A DNA stretch of 64,000 bases from Rotaria socialis (GCA_905331475.1 CAJNYU010001829.1:41470-105469), one strand, 5' to 3'; shown: positions 36,547-48,324, numbered from the stretch's first letter. Notes: generated by a model from the sequence alone, not told the origin. A program made the numbers and translations.

Positions 36547-38541
36547 TTAAAATCGAATAAACTTTTGTATTCTATGATTATATGTATCTGCGACATATAA
36601 ATTAAGTTGATTATCAAGTGCAAGTGAATAGGCATTATTGAGTAAAAGCGAATTGTTACCATTTGAACTAGTAACACCGGCTATTGTTGTACCACTCGAT
36701 TGATCATTGGAATAAAACTGTATACGATTATTACCCATATCAACAACATAAATATTACCCATCGGATCCAATGTAACATCTGTCGGTTGATTGAGTTCAC
36801 TGGAGTTAGTGCCACTTAATCCTTGCATATTACCAGCAACAAGTGTCCAATTTTGAGAGCCTATTACCCAACGAACAATATTATTAGCACCGTAATTAGC
36901 AATTATGAGACTATTTGTGAACGAATCAAAATATAGACCAATAGGATTTGATAATTGTGTGACACTCAATCCTGCGCCATTCCCACCCGCAACGACAGTT
37001 CCTGACGACGCACCTGAAAGATAACGCATCACACGATGATTGCCTGTGTCTGATAGATAGAGTGTGCCTGAATTAGGATCACGTGCAATTCCATAAACTA
37101 TATCTAAAGTATCATTTGTGCTTCCAGAAATACCTTCGAATAGAAAGATTCGTTTTAATCAATGCTTGATAGAGGCTTACGTACCAGTGCCAGCAATGAT
37201 TACTCCTGAAGATGATCCACTAGTCCATAAAGAGACACGATAATTAAATGTATCGGTAACATACACACTCCCATCTGAATCAATAGCAACATCACTGGGG
37301 AAACTTAAATAATCGGGTGTTGAATTTGACGTTCCATTTTCTTGGCCAGCAACTGTAATACCGAACGAGTCACCCCTTGAGTATGCTTGCACTCGATTAT
37401 TGAATCCATCAGCTATATAGAGTGTATTTGAAAAATCAAGTGCCAAACCAAAAGGTGCAAAAAGTAAATCTGAAGCATTTCCGTATTGGCCTGTAATTCC
37501 AGCTATGGTGCTAGCCTCTGGATTCCAACGGAGAATAGCATTTGGATCTATAAGGTGAGAAAATACATCAGAAGAACTTTTTCTCTTTGTTTATTACATT
37601 TTGTTTCATGTTTGCTTAATAGAATACCGAGAATAACAGCAATGACTACACTCAAAACAAGAACTGTGCCGACTAGTATGATTATCCTTTGTCGGGAGCA
37701 TCTAAAATTACAAATAATATCAAGCGTTAAAGTTATGTTTTAAATAAAAATTTAAAAAAAAATGTTATTAACTTTTTTTTTTTGATTGTATCAAATTTTT
37801 GATGAGGTTTATTTTCAAAACTTGTCCAACAATGAGACCGTCTATTGTTCTATAGCTTTCATTTTTAGAAAATCATCATTTATATCTAGATATGATACCT
37901 TCGTATGATCAGTACTTTCCAGTTCTATTGCTTCCTTCTTTGCATAGACTTTTGAATTCTCACAATGCCGTGACTTTTGATTTGGCTATAATAGAATTTT
38001 AACTTTGTATGCAAAAACAAATGAATTCAAAATACAAAGAATGACAAAAATCGATTCTTGAAACTAGATACAAAAGATGTGGCATGTGTCGTAGGTGTTT
38101 CTTGAGAGAAGATAGACGTATAGGATTCATTTTGAAGCTGAGACGCAGTAAGAACCATCGATCCCTGTTTGTTAGAATAGAAATATACAATCAATGTTAT
38201 ATAATGTTGAAAATTTTACTGAGTTAGGTTGTTTTCGCAAGACATTCGATTTCTTGGTTTTGCTTCTTATTTTATTTCTAGTAGAACTTAATACATTTGA
38301 TCGAGTTTCATTTTTGGTTGTTAGTTCTTGATCATTCTAAATCGACTAAATGGTGAGAAATCTTCGATAAGAAACAGAGCACAAACTGAACTTGATACTT
38401 GTGTGATCGACGTCGACACTGTCGACTCACTTGTATGGAATGGCCTTGTATTGGGTGTGAACTAAGTTCATCATTGTATGCACTTAATGATCGTATCCTA
38501 GATGATGAGGCATGCTTACGTACGTCTACATGGGTTGGCAT
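36547..38541 (-). CDS. Membrane-anchored NHL-repeat protein
   Basis: C-terminal exons 37547-37185 and 37133-36547 are well supported and encode about seven NHL blades: FAPFGLALDFSNTLYIADGF, DVAIDSDGSVYVTDTFNYRV and LNQPTDVTLDPMGNIYVVDM, ending NHRIQKFIRF-stop. Exon 37701-37598 encodes basic residues (KCSRQR), then a membrane segment (IIILVGTVLVLSVVIAVILGILL), and joins to give YPNAILRWN, parallel to the YCPNWTWN junction of the relative at 19441-20960. Probable cytoplasmic exons lie upstream: 38541 (ATG, MPTHVDVRKHASSS) to a GTGAGT donor near 38432; about 38333-38222; about 38165; about 37979-37893; and about 37840-37770. The phases of the middle exons did not all agree in my reading, so the N-terminal chain is tentative. 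Topology is type II: short cytosolic tail, single TM, extracellular propeller. The ligand is unknown. Confidence 0.8.
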
Positions 38542-39044
38542 CCCTGTTTTTTTTAGAGCTGAATGAAAAATGACTGCCTGCCATTCTTTTGAATGGGTTG
38601 AAAAGAAAAGGAATATTTTAGGCTTCTCCTATTCCATCATACGAAAATATATGGCCTATACGGGCTTCTTATTTCAATTTCTATTGTTGATGTATTTGTT
38701 TGAATTACAGTTCGATCTGAGAAAAATAATCAGTTTTTTGCGTAGATTCAATAAAAACTTACTGCCGTATGTCAACTAGAAAAAAAAATTATTTCATTTT
38801 TTTTATTTGTTCCAAGAGCTGACAACATATTGCTGTATAGAAAGCATAGTTGTTGAGAAATATAAGCATCTATTATAAAATTCTGGGTGCGGGATGTACC
38901 AATATGGTAGATACGGACAAGTATCACCGTCGCGTAATGTAGCTTTGTTTTCAATACAAAACTATGATTATTATTCAAGCATCTATTATCATCGCAATTT
39001 TATTTTAAATTTCATCTGAAGTACCAAAAAAAAAATGAGTTATT
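38542..39044. other. Intergenic spacer between NHL and oxidoreductase genes
   Basis: AT-rich; no supported gene. It holds the promoter side of the NHL gene and the 3' side of the oxidoreductase. Confidence 0.5.
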
Positions 39045-40674
39045 CTATGAGTCATCGGCTCCTTCGGAATGTTTTGTAATCCATGCTAATTTTAATAACG
39101 AATGTGAAATATCAAGAACTTCATCGCCACAACTGATTTTTAAATTTACTGTTTTGATATTTTCACCTAATTTGATATCGCCTGTTAATGTTCGTAAAAC
39201 ATTGGATTCGTTCTTAATTAACTTAGGTTGTAGTCCATTTGATGTTATGGTAAACATCGATTTTAATTCTTCTAATGATTGATTGTATCGTTCTGATGAA
39301 TATCCTTCGCAAACAAGTTCACGTTTTATAGGTGTCATTTCGTTTATTTTCTCAGAAATATATTCTCCTATTGCTAATGATGATGTTAACCCAGTTGAAC
39401 GTATTCCACCACAACAGATCCATTGTAAATCATTATATGATTGTATTTGATAATCAGCATATTCGGTAGCTGGTCGTATACCTGTATACGATCCTACGTG
39501 TTGATAATTCAATGTTGAAAATGTAGGAATCAACTCAATGAGTCTATTATACAATATATCATTGATATCCGACTTTACTGGTGCGTGGGATCGATCCTGT
39601 TGTGTTTCAGCTGTTGGTCCAATAATGATTTGATTAAATAAATTTGGATATGCAATTATACCTTTAGTAAATTTTGTTGGTATTGTAAAATTATTGATTC
39701 TATGGGCAGTGGTGTTGTAGGCGATGAATAAACTGAAAATTGTCCCATTCGTGGTTGAATAGTAAATGTAGATGTTGACAACGTTTGCTGGCTGATACGA
39801 ATTTTTTCAACATAATCACCATACAATCCAGCACAGTTAATGACTAACCTAGTTTTAAATTGACCATCGTTCAGTGTCCAATAATTTGTTTCGGAATCAT
39901 ATTTTCCATTAGTTATTTCTACATTCATTTGCACGTGACCACCTAATAGCTTACCTTGAATATATAATATTAAAGGCAATGACAGTGGATCCACTATACA
40001 TTCGCCTGGAATATATAGAGCATGTAAAGCATCGGCGCGTAAATGAGGTTGAAGTTTATATAACACAGTGGGTGATATTTCTTCTATATCAGTTACACCA
40101 TTCTAAGTTATAAAAAAAAAGAAATGGTAATATTGGACAATCTTAAGCTTCTATATTTTTCATGTACAAAATAGTTTTACAAAGTTTACAAAAATAAGTA
40201 CAAAATAAGTTTTCTTCGCCGCCACTGAATTTACTATTTTTTTAAAGAGATTAATGAAAACAGCAGAATCATTCTTTTTATTTGCAATAAAACTAAGTTC
40301 ATGTCTAATCACAGCCATTTCAATGATAAACTTACTTCATGTGCAGTATCAAGAATTTGTTTTAATATTTCTAATTCTTCTGATTTCCATGCAACAATAT
40401 AAGCACCAATCTTTTTAATAGGTAATGGGACATCTTGAGCAAACGACTGATACAGTTCATAACCACGTTTAACTAATTTTGATTCTAACGTTTGTGGTAC
40501 TGTATCGAATCCTGTATGCAATATTCCACTATTACCACAACTTGCACCAGTTATTATTTGTGATGATTTCTCCAATAATAAAACATTCTTATAACCATTT
40601 AATAGTAACTGGCGGAAAACTCCTAACCCGACAATACCTCCACCGATGATTATTATATCATATACCGCGCACAT
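39045..40674 (-). CDS. GlpA/L2HGDH-like FAD-dependent oxidoreductase (DAO fold); one frameshift
   Basis: Exon 1 (40674-40336) starts MCAVYDIIIIGGGIVGLGVF, the FAD-binding GxGxxG motif, followed by LLLEKSSQIITGASCGNSGI and LHTGFDTVPQTLESKL. After a GTAAGT donor, exon 2 starts at 40102 (NGVTDIEEISP) with PGECIVDPLSLPL, LVINCAGLYGDYV and the C-terminal FAD signature SYTGIRPATEYADYQI...CCGGIRSTGLTSSLAIGEY. The motif order matches the COG0579 glycerol-3-phosphate dehydrogenase-like/L-2-hydroxyglutarate oxidase-like family. The exact substrate is unknown. The frame breaks at the four-A run 39687-39690; one extra base would keep it open into KFTKGIIAYPN and IIIGPTAET. A ~70-residue C-terminal extension after GEY has no match I recognise. 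The family is mainly bacterial and fungal, so horizontal acquisition is possible. Confidence 0.82.
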
Positions 40675-41555
40675 CTTTAAAATGAAATAGACATGAAAAA
40701 AGAAAAAAACACATGGACGGATGATGTAAATATCAATACATCATAGAGAGATAAGAAAAATAAACTCTCCTTTTTCTCTTTTTGCTTGCTGCTGCTAAAG
40801 ACATACTCAAAAAAAAGCAGAGCATAACAAATTTTCAAGCTTATGAGTAGTCTGACTAGTACGTGTATCTGACTCGTGTCTTCTTCGTTCATAGCTATGA
40901 TTTAGAGAAAATGATTTTATTCATAGGCGTTATAATCATCGATTTTAAAGCTAATCGTCTAATCCCATGGTACATCCTTTTCTAATAAATGTTGACTATC
41001 AATTTCTATAAAATGCAACATTATTTAATCAGCGCCCTACATTTTTCCTGAAGAAAATAGCTGATTTAATAGGATTTCATATGGTACGCGTTAACCTTTT
41101 GGATGCCCAAGCAAGCGTCTATCAAGATTATAACGAATAATTGTTTATCATCAGAATAATACATGACAATTGACATAGTTTTGGGTATATTTATAATTAT
41201 AAAATTAATTGTAACTACAATTTTTTAAAACACTCTTATAGTATTGTAATTTACTCTTCATAAAAGTCCTACAGCAACGATTTAATCTCAGAAGCATTTT
41301 TCTTTAAATAAGTAGCAAAACTATAGATAGGCGTGCAAATTAATTTTACCATCAACCTAACGCCTAAGGAAACTGTAGTTACAACGTACGTCTACCGAGA
41401 TCAATCAGATGATAGATAGTAGTGCAGACATAGATTTGAATCTCTAAATATTTATTTTTCACAGATATCAACTCGCAATTTGGTTTTTCGAATATTATTG
41501 TCACTCAGCCCACAGACTATTTTTCGATTTCAGTAAACTGTCTTTTGATGATTAT
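40675..41555. other. Intergenic region
   Basis: No gene supported. A hydrophobic open frame at 40677-40892 (-) has no features and overlaps the promoter side of the oxidoreductase. Confidence 0.5.
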
Positions 41556-42530
41556 TCAAGTTTCTTTGTTCGGATTTTGACCGTGAATAACAGCAAATAT
41601 AGTTCCATTCGAATTCAATGCCAATCCAAAGCCATTACGAACAAAAGTACTTTCATCAGCTCTCAAAGCAATAAAACTAGTTTCTTGAGGAATCTGATAG
41701 ATCGTTGTTCGACTGGATACATCAGTAACATAAATCGCATAAAAGTGAAAATGATTATCATATAAAAACGTGCTGCAGGGACTTTCTTCATGATTTACTA
41801 TCAAATTGGATATAGTAGCCACGTAGGATTTAATACTTTCCCATGAGCCAACTATCGCACTCGGGCTAAAACTGTTTTTATTTGCAAGTTTCTCGGCAAT
41901 GTTCACATCAAAACATCCGATTAATGATTCACGATATGCAGATGTTGTACCTACAAGAACTGGTGGATTTTCATTGAAGATACAAAGACCTTTGCCATAG
42001 GTTTCTGTATGCGCAAAGATGTTCGTTTGAAAAGTGACACCAGCTACATCAGTAATAAAGACATCAATAATAGAGACATCCTGTTTCACAAGATTATTAA
42101 AATAGGTATTAAATAACAACCATCGTATTTTACGTATGATATTGCTTGGTTCAGAATATTTTGCGCTTACATCAAATTCTTCATAAACAAGCCATTGTAT
42201 ATCGTAGATATGAGCCAGATCAACAAAATCCCGACTTTCGGACTCGTGCTTGTAAATAAATAATGAGATCGTGCACGATCTACATGTTAAACGCGCCGAT
42301 TGAACGAAATGCGAAACTACTGTGATCGGCAATGAAAGTGCAACACCAACAATCAAATTATTTTGTGAAACAGATTCAGGATGCACTTCTCTAATTGACT
42401 TTTCTTGCTGGGGTAGATTATTAGGGCATGGTTGATTGTAACTTTGTTTCCATACTCCTATCAGTATCAAAAATAAAAACGCAGCTTGCATTACGATAAG
42501 TGCGGTTGCGAATGATCGTGATATTAGCAT
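41556..42530 (-). CDS. Type II membrane protein, putative glycosyltransferase-like
   Basis: An intronless 324-residue frame. The start at 42528-42530 gives MLISRSFATALIVMQAAFLFLILIGVWKQ, a short cytoplasmic tail and one membrane anchor typical of Golgi type II proteins. The lumenal part has a beta-strand-rich start (NLIVGVALSLPITVVSHFVQSARL), then IRKIRWLLFNTYF and DVFITDVAGVTFQTNIF. The last resembles the DxxDVxFQ.dPF pattern of plant and eukaryotic nucleotide-sugar transferase-like families, although the second Asp is replaced (ITDVAGVTFQ). A later LIGCFD could be the corresponding cGg motif. The degenerate acidic motif makes catalysis doubtful. It may belong to the large set of non-metazoan-like genes in bdelloids; I do not assign a donor. 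Confidence 0.6.
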   Translation of the reverse strand: MLISRSFATALIVMQAAFLFLILIGVWKQSYNQPCPNNLPQQEKSIREVHPESVSQNNLIVGVALSLPITVVSHFVQSARLTCRSCTISLFIYKHESESRDFVDLAHIYDIQWLVYEEFDVSAKYSEPSNIIRKIRWLLFNTYFNNLVKQDVSIIDVFITDVAGVTFQTNIFAHTETYGKGLCIFNENPPVLVGTTSAYRESLIGCFDVNIAEKLANKNSFSPSAIVGSWESIKSYVATISNLIVNHEESPCSTFLYDNHFHFYAIYVTDVSSRTTIYQIPQETSFIALRADESTFVRNGFGLALNSNGTIFAVIHGQNPNKET

Positions 42531-43401
42531 TGCGTTAATCAGTTGATGATAGAATAATTTAATATATCAATATGTGCTTCAAGCAAATCTAAAGTAAATA
42601 AAAGTAATATGTTTCATTAGCATGTATAGTGATAAAAGTGTTTTGGTACGTTCACTGTAATAAACTTTACTACGAAAAGAAAAGTTAATCGTAAAAAAGC
42701 TAGTCTGTACATTTTAATCAACATTTACATAAAATTTTGTTTAACAGCTGAAGTGGTAATGATTGCGAGAGTCAGTGTTTGGCTAAAGTCTCAGCGCAGA
42801 TAAATCGTAGAATTCCAATTCTATTTTTAAAGATGCTTCGTGAAATTTTTTAGGCAAATGATAAGGTAAAACCCTTATGAATAACTTGAATGATTTTGTA
42901 TCAAGCTAATAGTGAAACATTAATTGACGGTGACATGACCCAGTATTGTAAGAGAGAGAACGAAAGAAAGAAAGAAAAAGAAAACAAAATACATGATTAA
43001 TTGACATAACGTTCCGCGATAAATTGTTATGACAATATCAGATTTTTTATCTGGTGATTAATAATCGCATTTACAACAAGATTTCAAAAAAGGTTTTGGG
43101 ACGTTTATATCAAACAAACAGTGACCTTCTAACTCGTCTGAATCAAGTTTTCTATTTGAGATAATGCCAGTACCAATGTTTGCTTTCAACAGAAGTAAAC
43201 AAAATCTAATAAAAACTTGATACGAGCTATGCTCGCTCGCAACATGATCGAATATTTTCTCTAAATTCATGGAGTTGAAAATATAACAGGAATTACATTA
43301 CTAATGAGCATTGTGCCAATTCATTTCAATCAAAGCAAATGATAACATCATTCAAGGCTATATTTAAAATAAAAGAAGTCTACTGTAAAGTTGTTTCCAT
43401 T

Positions 43402-43424
43402 TATATATATATATATATATATAT
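43402..43424. repeat. (TA)n microsatellite
   Basis: About eleven TA units immediately right of TTTCCATT. Confidence 0.9.
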
Positions 43425-43979
43425 CTCAGAGTGCTGGGTTATTTCACTTTCAACCAGTACTTCGCTGCTAGCCTCATTATAATTCATTGAAGTAATTCAT
43501 TAGAGTATTTCTGTATCACTCATCTAGAAAATTTCATGATCTATTTAAAAAGAACGAATTAGGATTCAACGATTTATCTGCTTTGAGATATTCTAAAAAT
43601 TAGGATTCACTCGGTAGATAATATATACATATGTATAAGACATAGATATACTGTATTACCGTAGCTTGACTCAAGGAAATCTTCATCAAGGGTAGAAATT
43701 CGATTGTTAATCAATATTGTTGAAGATACTGAGACAACGTACGGATGAAAACTAAAAGAATGTAAACATCACATCGACGACAAACGTATTTTGATGTTTT
43801 GCCCATTAAGTGCATTTATCATTCGTAGCGCACAGAAAAACATTAACATAAACAAAAGTGATTTTGTTTACGTCGGTGAAAATAATATGTGAAGAATCAA
43901 CTAAAAAAATAATTTATAAACAGCGATTGATACAAATCTTAATCATATTCAAATATTTCATCTGTAATAAAACTATAAA

Positions 43980-44490
43980 TAAATGTGGAAACTTCGGATT
44001 TCATCCGAGAGTTATGTGTACTGCAAAAAGTGCATGCGACATATGAGTCATTCTAGAATGCCTGAACACGAAAATTATCATGAGAAACTAGACAATTTGA
44101 TTTCTGGATGGAGTTTTTGTGAATTTTGAGACGTTTTTCAGGCGATGTTTCGTTAGAAAGCTATGACTTAGTTCAAAACTAATATCAGATTTAGAATCGG
44201 CGTTAAAAACTGAGTCGATTAATATATGTTGTGAATAATTCTGAGAAAATGTTTTTTTGAAGAATCCCTGTACTCCCCCTCAGGGATGGTCTGATCAAAA
44301 ATGACAATTTTTTCGACAACTCAGCCATTTCTTGACGGATCCTTCTCATCTTCGAACTCGACCTAGATATTGATAAGACAATTCTGTGCACAAAATTTCA
44401 GCTCAATCGAATGTAATTGTGAAGAGTTATCGAATAAACGGACGGCCGGACACACTGACCGATTCTATAGTGTACTCTTTTTTTTTTGAG
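43980..44490. repeat. Probable interspersed repeat segment
   Basis: Non-coding stretch whose 3' part (GAACTCGACCTAGAT, CAGCTCAATCGAATGTAA, then GGACGGCCGGACACACTGACC) resembles dispersed sequences seen widely in invertebrate genomes. It is followed by a perfect hairpin, GTGTACTC-T run-GAGTACAC. No copy was confirmed in this window, so the repeat call rests on pattern resemblance. Confidence 0.3.
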
Positions 44491-44880
44491 TACACAAAAA
44501 GATGCTTATTTACAAAGCTACTGCTTAGAATCATGTTTGTCAGAGTACGCAAAAAAAATCGATTTGATGTGACAATATTATCCTTGTATTCACGTAGTCT
44601 TACCTGTTGGTTTATTAAACGCGATCATCGCTCCGTTTTTTCTTCGTTTTCTTATATCAGTAAGTGATAAGAACATGAGAAAATGTACATTTTTTTGTTT
44701 CCTCCAACTTTGATGCATTTATACGTATATGCTTGACATGATAACGTTGATGTTACGACTGGGAGAAAATATCAAAACATATGCACGAATAGCGGAGACC
44801 AATATTTTACCTATGCTTACATAAGTAGTTGAATGCCTGTCAAAATACGAAACATTTGTAAAATTGAGAAAAACTAATTG

Positions 44881-45441
44881 TAGATTGATGATGCAGCACT
44901 ATTTGATTTTTATTTAATATAATTAAATAAAATTTAAAATTTTCTAAATAAATAAAATAGGATCTATTTAAATTCTAAGTGTTTTGTCTTACTTTTTTCG
45001 TCCGTGTTTATACGGACATTTACGAGAATTGTTGTTGTTGTTGTTTTGGTTCATGTTGATGTTGTTTATCCACGACTTGATGTTTTCTTATCATTCCCAT
45101 TTCCATTTCCTGATGTTAACTTGAGAATTATATGAAATCGAATGAAACAACAACAGCAACATCCAATTCAACGTGGCAAATATCTGTTATAAATTTATGT
45201 AAAACGGTCAAGTTAACATCAAGAAATGGAAATGGAAATGGAAATGATAAGAAAGCATCAGGTCGTGGATAAACAACAACAACAATTCTCGTAAATGTCC
45301 GTATAAACAAGGACGAAATATTGAAAAAAGTAAGACAAAACACTTAGAATTTAAATAGATCCTATTTTATTTATTTAAAAAATTTTAAATTTTATTTAAT
45401 TATATTAAATAAAAATCAAATCGTGCTGCATCATCAATCTA
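44881..45441. mobile_element. Large inverted-repeat element with TAGATTGATGATGCAGCA ends and TTG flanks
   Basis: Left arm 44881 to about 45116 and right arm about 45213-45441 are reverse complements over more than 200 bp, including the TTTAATATAATTAAATAAAATTT block, the TTTATACGGACATTTACGAGAATT block and a GGAAAT triplet run. The left arm carries a short extra GTTGATGTTG segment. The trinucleotide TTG lies on both outer sides in direct orientation (44878-44880 and 45442-45444), a possible 3-bp target duplication. The ~95-bp loop starts a 47-codon open frame (ATG at 45132) running into the right arm, without recognisable similarity. Confidence 0.75.
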
Positions 45442-45524
45442 TTGAAACAAATGAACATCGATTCTCATATGATACATTATGAAAACGTAATTATGTTAAC
45501 TTGAATTTCATAGTCGATTGTCTT

Positions 45525-46450
45525 CCCACGGAAAAAAAATTATACAAAACCGCGGTTTGATCCGAGAAAGCCGCGGTATTATTTTGATCCCATTTAGAAC
45601 CGCGGTTATCAGCGATTTTTCGAACCGTGTTCAAGACAAACCGCGGTATGCACACTCATAACCGCGGTTTTCATTATAGCGGTTATCAGCGGTTTTTCAA
45701 ACCGCGATGTACTCGATAATAACCGTGGTTCTGAATATAGCGGTTATTAACGGTTTTTAAAACCGCGGTGCACTCGATAATAACTGCGGTTCAGAATACA
45801 GCGGTTTGCATGTGAAGAACCGCGGAGCATACCAAAGTGTCAAGGAATGTTTAAGGACATTCGAGATGCCGTGCCCCACAAATTCTGGGAAATTTTACTC
45901 ATATCACATACATAATATAACAGCTCTACAAAGACACTTTGTGGAAATGGAGCTCGGGAGAGTTCACTACACTGCCTCTCGAAGGGCGCTACACCTGAAA
46001 CCTTCAAGGTACAGGTTATGTTGGGCACACCTGCTCCTATTGAGTCTAGTGTATCGAAAAAACCGCGGTTTTTGGATATAACGGTAGTCAGACCATTTAT
46101 GCGTTTCAAAAAAAACACCCAAAACCGTGTTGTTCGAAACCACGGTTTTTATCGGTTTTCAAAACCGCGGGATTTAGACCATTTATGCCTTACAAAAATA
46201 CCGCCTGAAACCGCGGTTTACAACGGTTTTCAGATCCGCGGCATGCGACGGTTTTCAAAACCGCGAAAGTCAGACCATGTATGCGTATCTCTAAAACCGC
46301 TGAAAACTGCGGTTGCTGAAATCGCAGTCCTAGGCGGTGTTAGAGATACGCATAGATGGTCTGACTTTCGCTATTCGAAAATACCGGCCGAAACCGCGGC
46401 TTTTGTGACCGGTGATTACCGCGGTTTTTTGAAAAAATTTTCTCCGTGGG
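45525..46450. mobile_element. Foldback element filled with AACCGCGGTT motifs; CCCACGG ends, TT flanks
   Basis: Ends CCCACGGAAAAAAAATT and AAATTTTCTCCGTGGG are inverted repeats. The flanking dinucleotide TT occurs on both sides (45523-45524, 46451-46452), a 2-bp target duplication identical in type to the AA flanks of its relatives. The interior (926 bp total) contains about 13 CCGCGG hexamers, mostly as AACCGCGGTT and one-mismatch variants. They are arranged as two motif-rich arms around a central segment (about 45835-46055) that lacks the motif and has normal base composition. No protein was recognised in the central segment on either strand. Confidence 0.82.
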
Positions 46451-46490
46451 TTGTTATAGGAACGAATTATTTCGTCAAGAAATCACTGGA

Positions 46491-46545
46491 AAACTAGATG
46501 GTATTCGAGTTTCACTCGTATACGAAATGCGGCGCGAAGCACGAG
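46491..46545. repeat. Dispersed repeat fragment (copy of 47278-47333)
   Basis: AACTAGATGGTATTCGAGTT and the following ~35 bases recur at 47278 with scattered substitutions. Confidence 0.7.
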
Positions 46546-46719
46546 TCGAGTACACGAAAAAATAAAAAATTTAACGGAAATGGAACAAGCAATCTTAAAA
46601 TTAATTAGACATCGTTATGGCCTGATTAGTTTTATATTCGCTTGAAATATATACCTTTTCCTGTCTTCAGCAGTTGTAATTAAAAACAAAAAAATCATTA
46701 CATTTTGTTTAGTTCTCAA

Positions 46720-47010
46720 CCCAGGTCGAACAGTACGGTCCGTATGCGGCCATTGACGGTTACTTTACGACTATTTTACGGGCGAAATTTTGCCGTAATA
46801 TCTGGCGCAGTAATACGGACCGTATTATCATGAGAGTACGGAGCACAAACAGCCGTAAACCATGAAGATTCAGTCCCGTTTACGGTGCCGTATTACTGCG
46901 CCAGGTATTACCGGCAAATACGGCCTATTTACTGCCGTAAAGATACCGTTTTTGACATCGTCTACCGTCGACAAACAGACCGTAAACGAGTCCGTTTTGA
47001 TCAACCTGGG
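46720..47010. mobile_element. Foldback element with CCCAGGTCGAACA ends and TACGG/CCGTA interior; AA target duplication
   Basis: A 291-bp element. The left end CCCAGGTCGAACAGTACGG pairs with the right end (complement CCCAGGTTGATCAAAACGG). AA flanks it at 46718-46719 and 47011-47012. The interior is full of TTTACGG/CCGTAAA and ACGGNCCGT words. It shares ends and length class with the element at 48722-49008, but not the interior motif. Confidence 0.85.
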
Positions 47011-47099
47011 AAGTGATCATAATAGAATTCATTGCTGAGAAAACGTTTTTTTCGTGATTATCACCATAATCTTAGAGAAGAAAACAATATAAAATCATC

Positions 47100-47820
47100 A
47101 TTTTTGAATGATATTTTTAGGCGAACGAAACTTAGTATTGAAAATTTGAAAATAGATCTAACAAGTTCGACCTTGAAACTGTCATATCTAGTTTGAATGG
47201 ATCTTCTATCAATTACGATTTTGTAGATTATCGCGTCACTTAATGAGAATTTTTTATGCGTACTCAAGTTAGAAACAAACTAGATGGTATTCAAGTTTCA
47301 CTTGAATACGAAATGCGATGCAAAGCGCGAATCGGATCTTCAGGAAAAAGCTTCAATTCAGAGAAATTTTGAATACTTTTTGTCGACATTATGAAATTCA
47401 TCACGGAGGAAACTCTATCCTTACTTAGCGATACATTCTTAAGGATCGATTTCGATTGATCGATTAATTATCTTCATGATTTATCATCATAGATCAGCTG
47501 TAAATGAATAGACTATAGTGGCTAACATATGTTCATGACGTCACTTTGATTATCTCTTGATAAATTTCTTTCATTTTTCGTCATTTTGGAACCACAGTTG
47601 TGAGTGAAGGGAACTTCAGTTTAAAGATTCGAAAACAGATGTAAAATGTTCGACCTTGATACTTCGATCTCACGTTTCAACGAATTTTCTATGATTTTTC
47701 AATCCAGAGATCTTGGCGCAAGAAAATGACTATTTTGATGCGTACGCGTCAAGTTAAAAGCAAAAAAGAACTCGCGACGGACTACATGAATGCTGTGCTT
47801 CATACCGCATTAAAAATGAT
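47100..47820. repeat. Two diverged tandem copies of a ~480-bp repeat unit
   Basis: The blocks 47100-47345 and about 47600-47820 share the same order of words: GTTCGACCTTGA, a diverged middle, ATGCGTAC, AAGTTA and a terminal AAATGCGATGCAAAGC/GAATGCTGTGCTT region. A partial copy of the end is at 46491-46545, and of the GACGGACTACATGAATGC part at about 21312-21365. Non-coding, unclassified. Confidence 0.55.
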
Positions 47821-48324
47821 AAGTTATAATTATGCCAGGCACGTGAAATTGCAAACATATTATGCTTAAGACTGTGTCAGCATGAAAAGCAACTTTGAGA
47901 TAATACAAAATTATATTTGTAACCGTATCCATGTGAAATAATAGAGGCACGTTTTTCTTGAAGCAAAAATGCCAGACATCACTACAAAAATAAAAAACAT
48001 GATGCTAACGGTACTTTTTTCTATGTGATGACATGTCTTGATAAAGAAGTCTGTTAAATTCTATAAATAAATAAACTAGAGCAACTTGACTTGATATAAT
48101 TCAAATGTTCATCGACATAAATTTTGTAAGCTTTTAATTTGATATTATTTTTTATTCGAAAGATGAACAAATATTCCTAGTATCTAAAAGAAATTTTTTG
48201 TTTCTATTTCCACTGCAATAAATGACAATTGAATACACTGACGACTAAATGTCATTTGTAATCCTTTGTTAAATGATAGATAAAAAATATATATTATTCA
48301 TTTACAATCTTTTCTATCATCGCA

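Larger units (their letters stand above)
42531..44880. other. Intergenic, repeat-bearing region
   Basis: No gene recognised. It contains the TA microsatellite at 43402-43424 and the repeat-like segment at 43980-44490. The open frame at 43058-43270 (-) has no family signature. Confidence 0.5.

Noticed and set aside
40216-40228. CGCCGCCACTG as the end of a second hAT element in the oxidoreductase intron.
   Set aside because: No matching left end or 8-bp duplication nearby; kept only as a possible remnant.
45806-46118. Open frames on both strands across the centre of the AACCGCGGTT element.
   Set aside because: No family similarity recognised; the frames run into the motif arms, so they are probably fortuitous.
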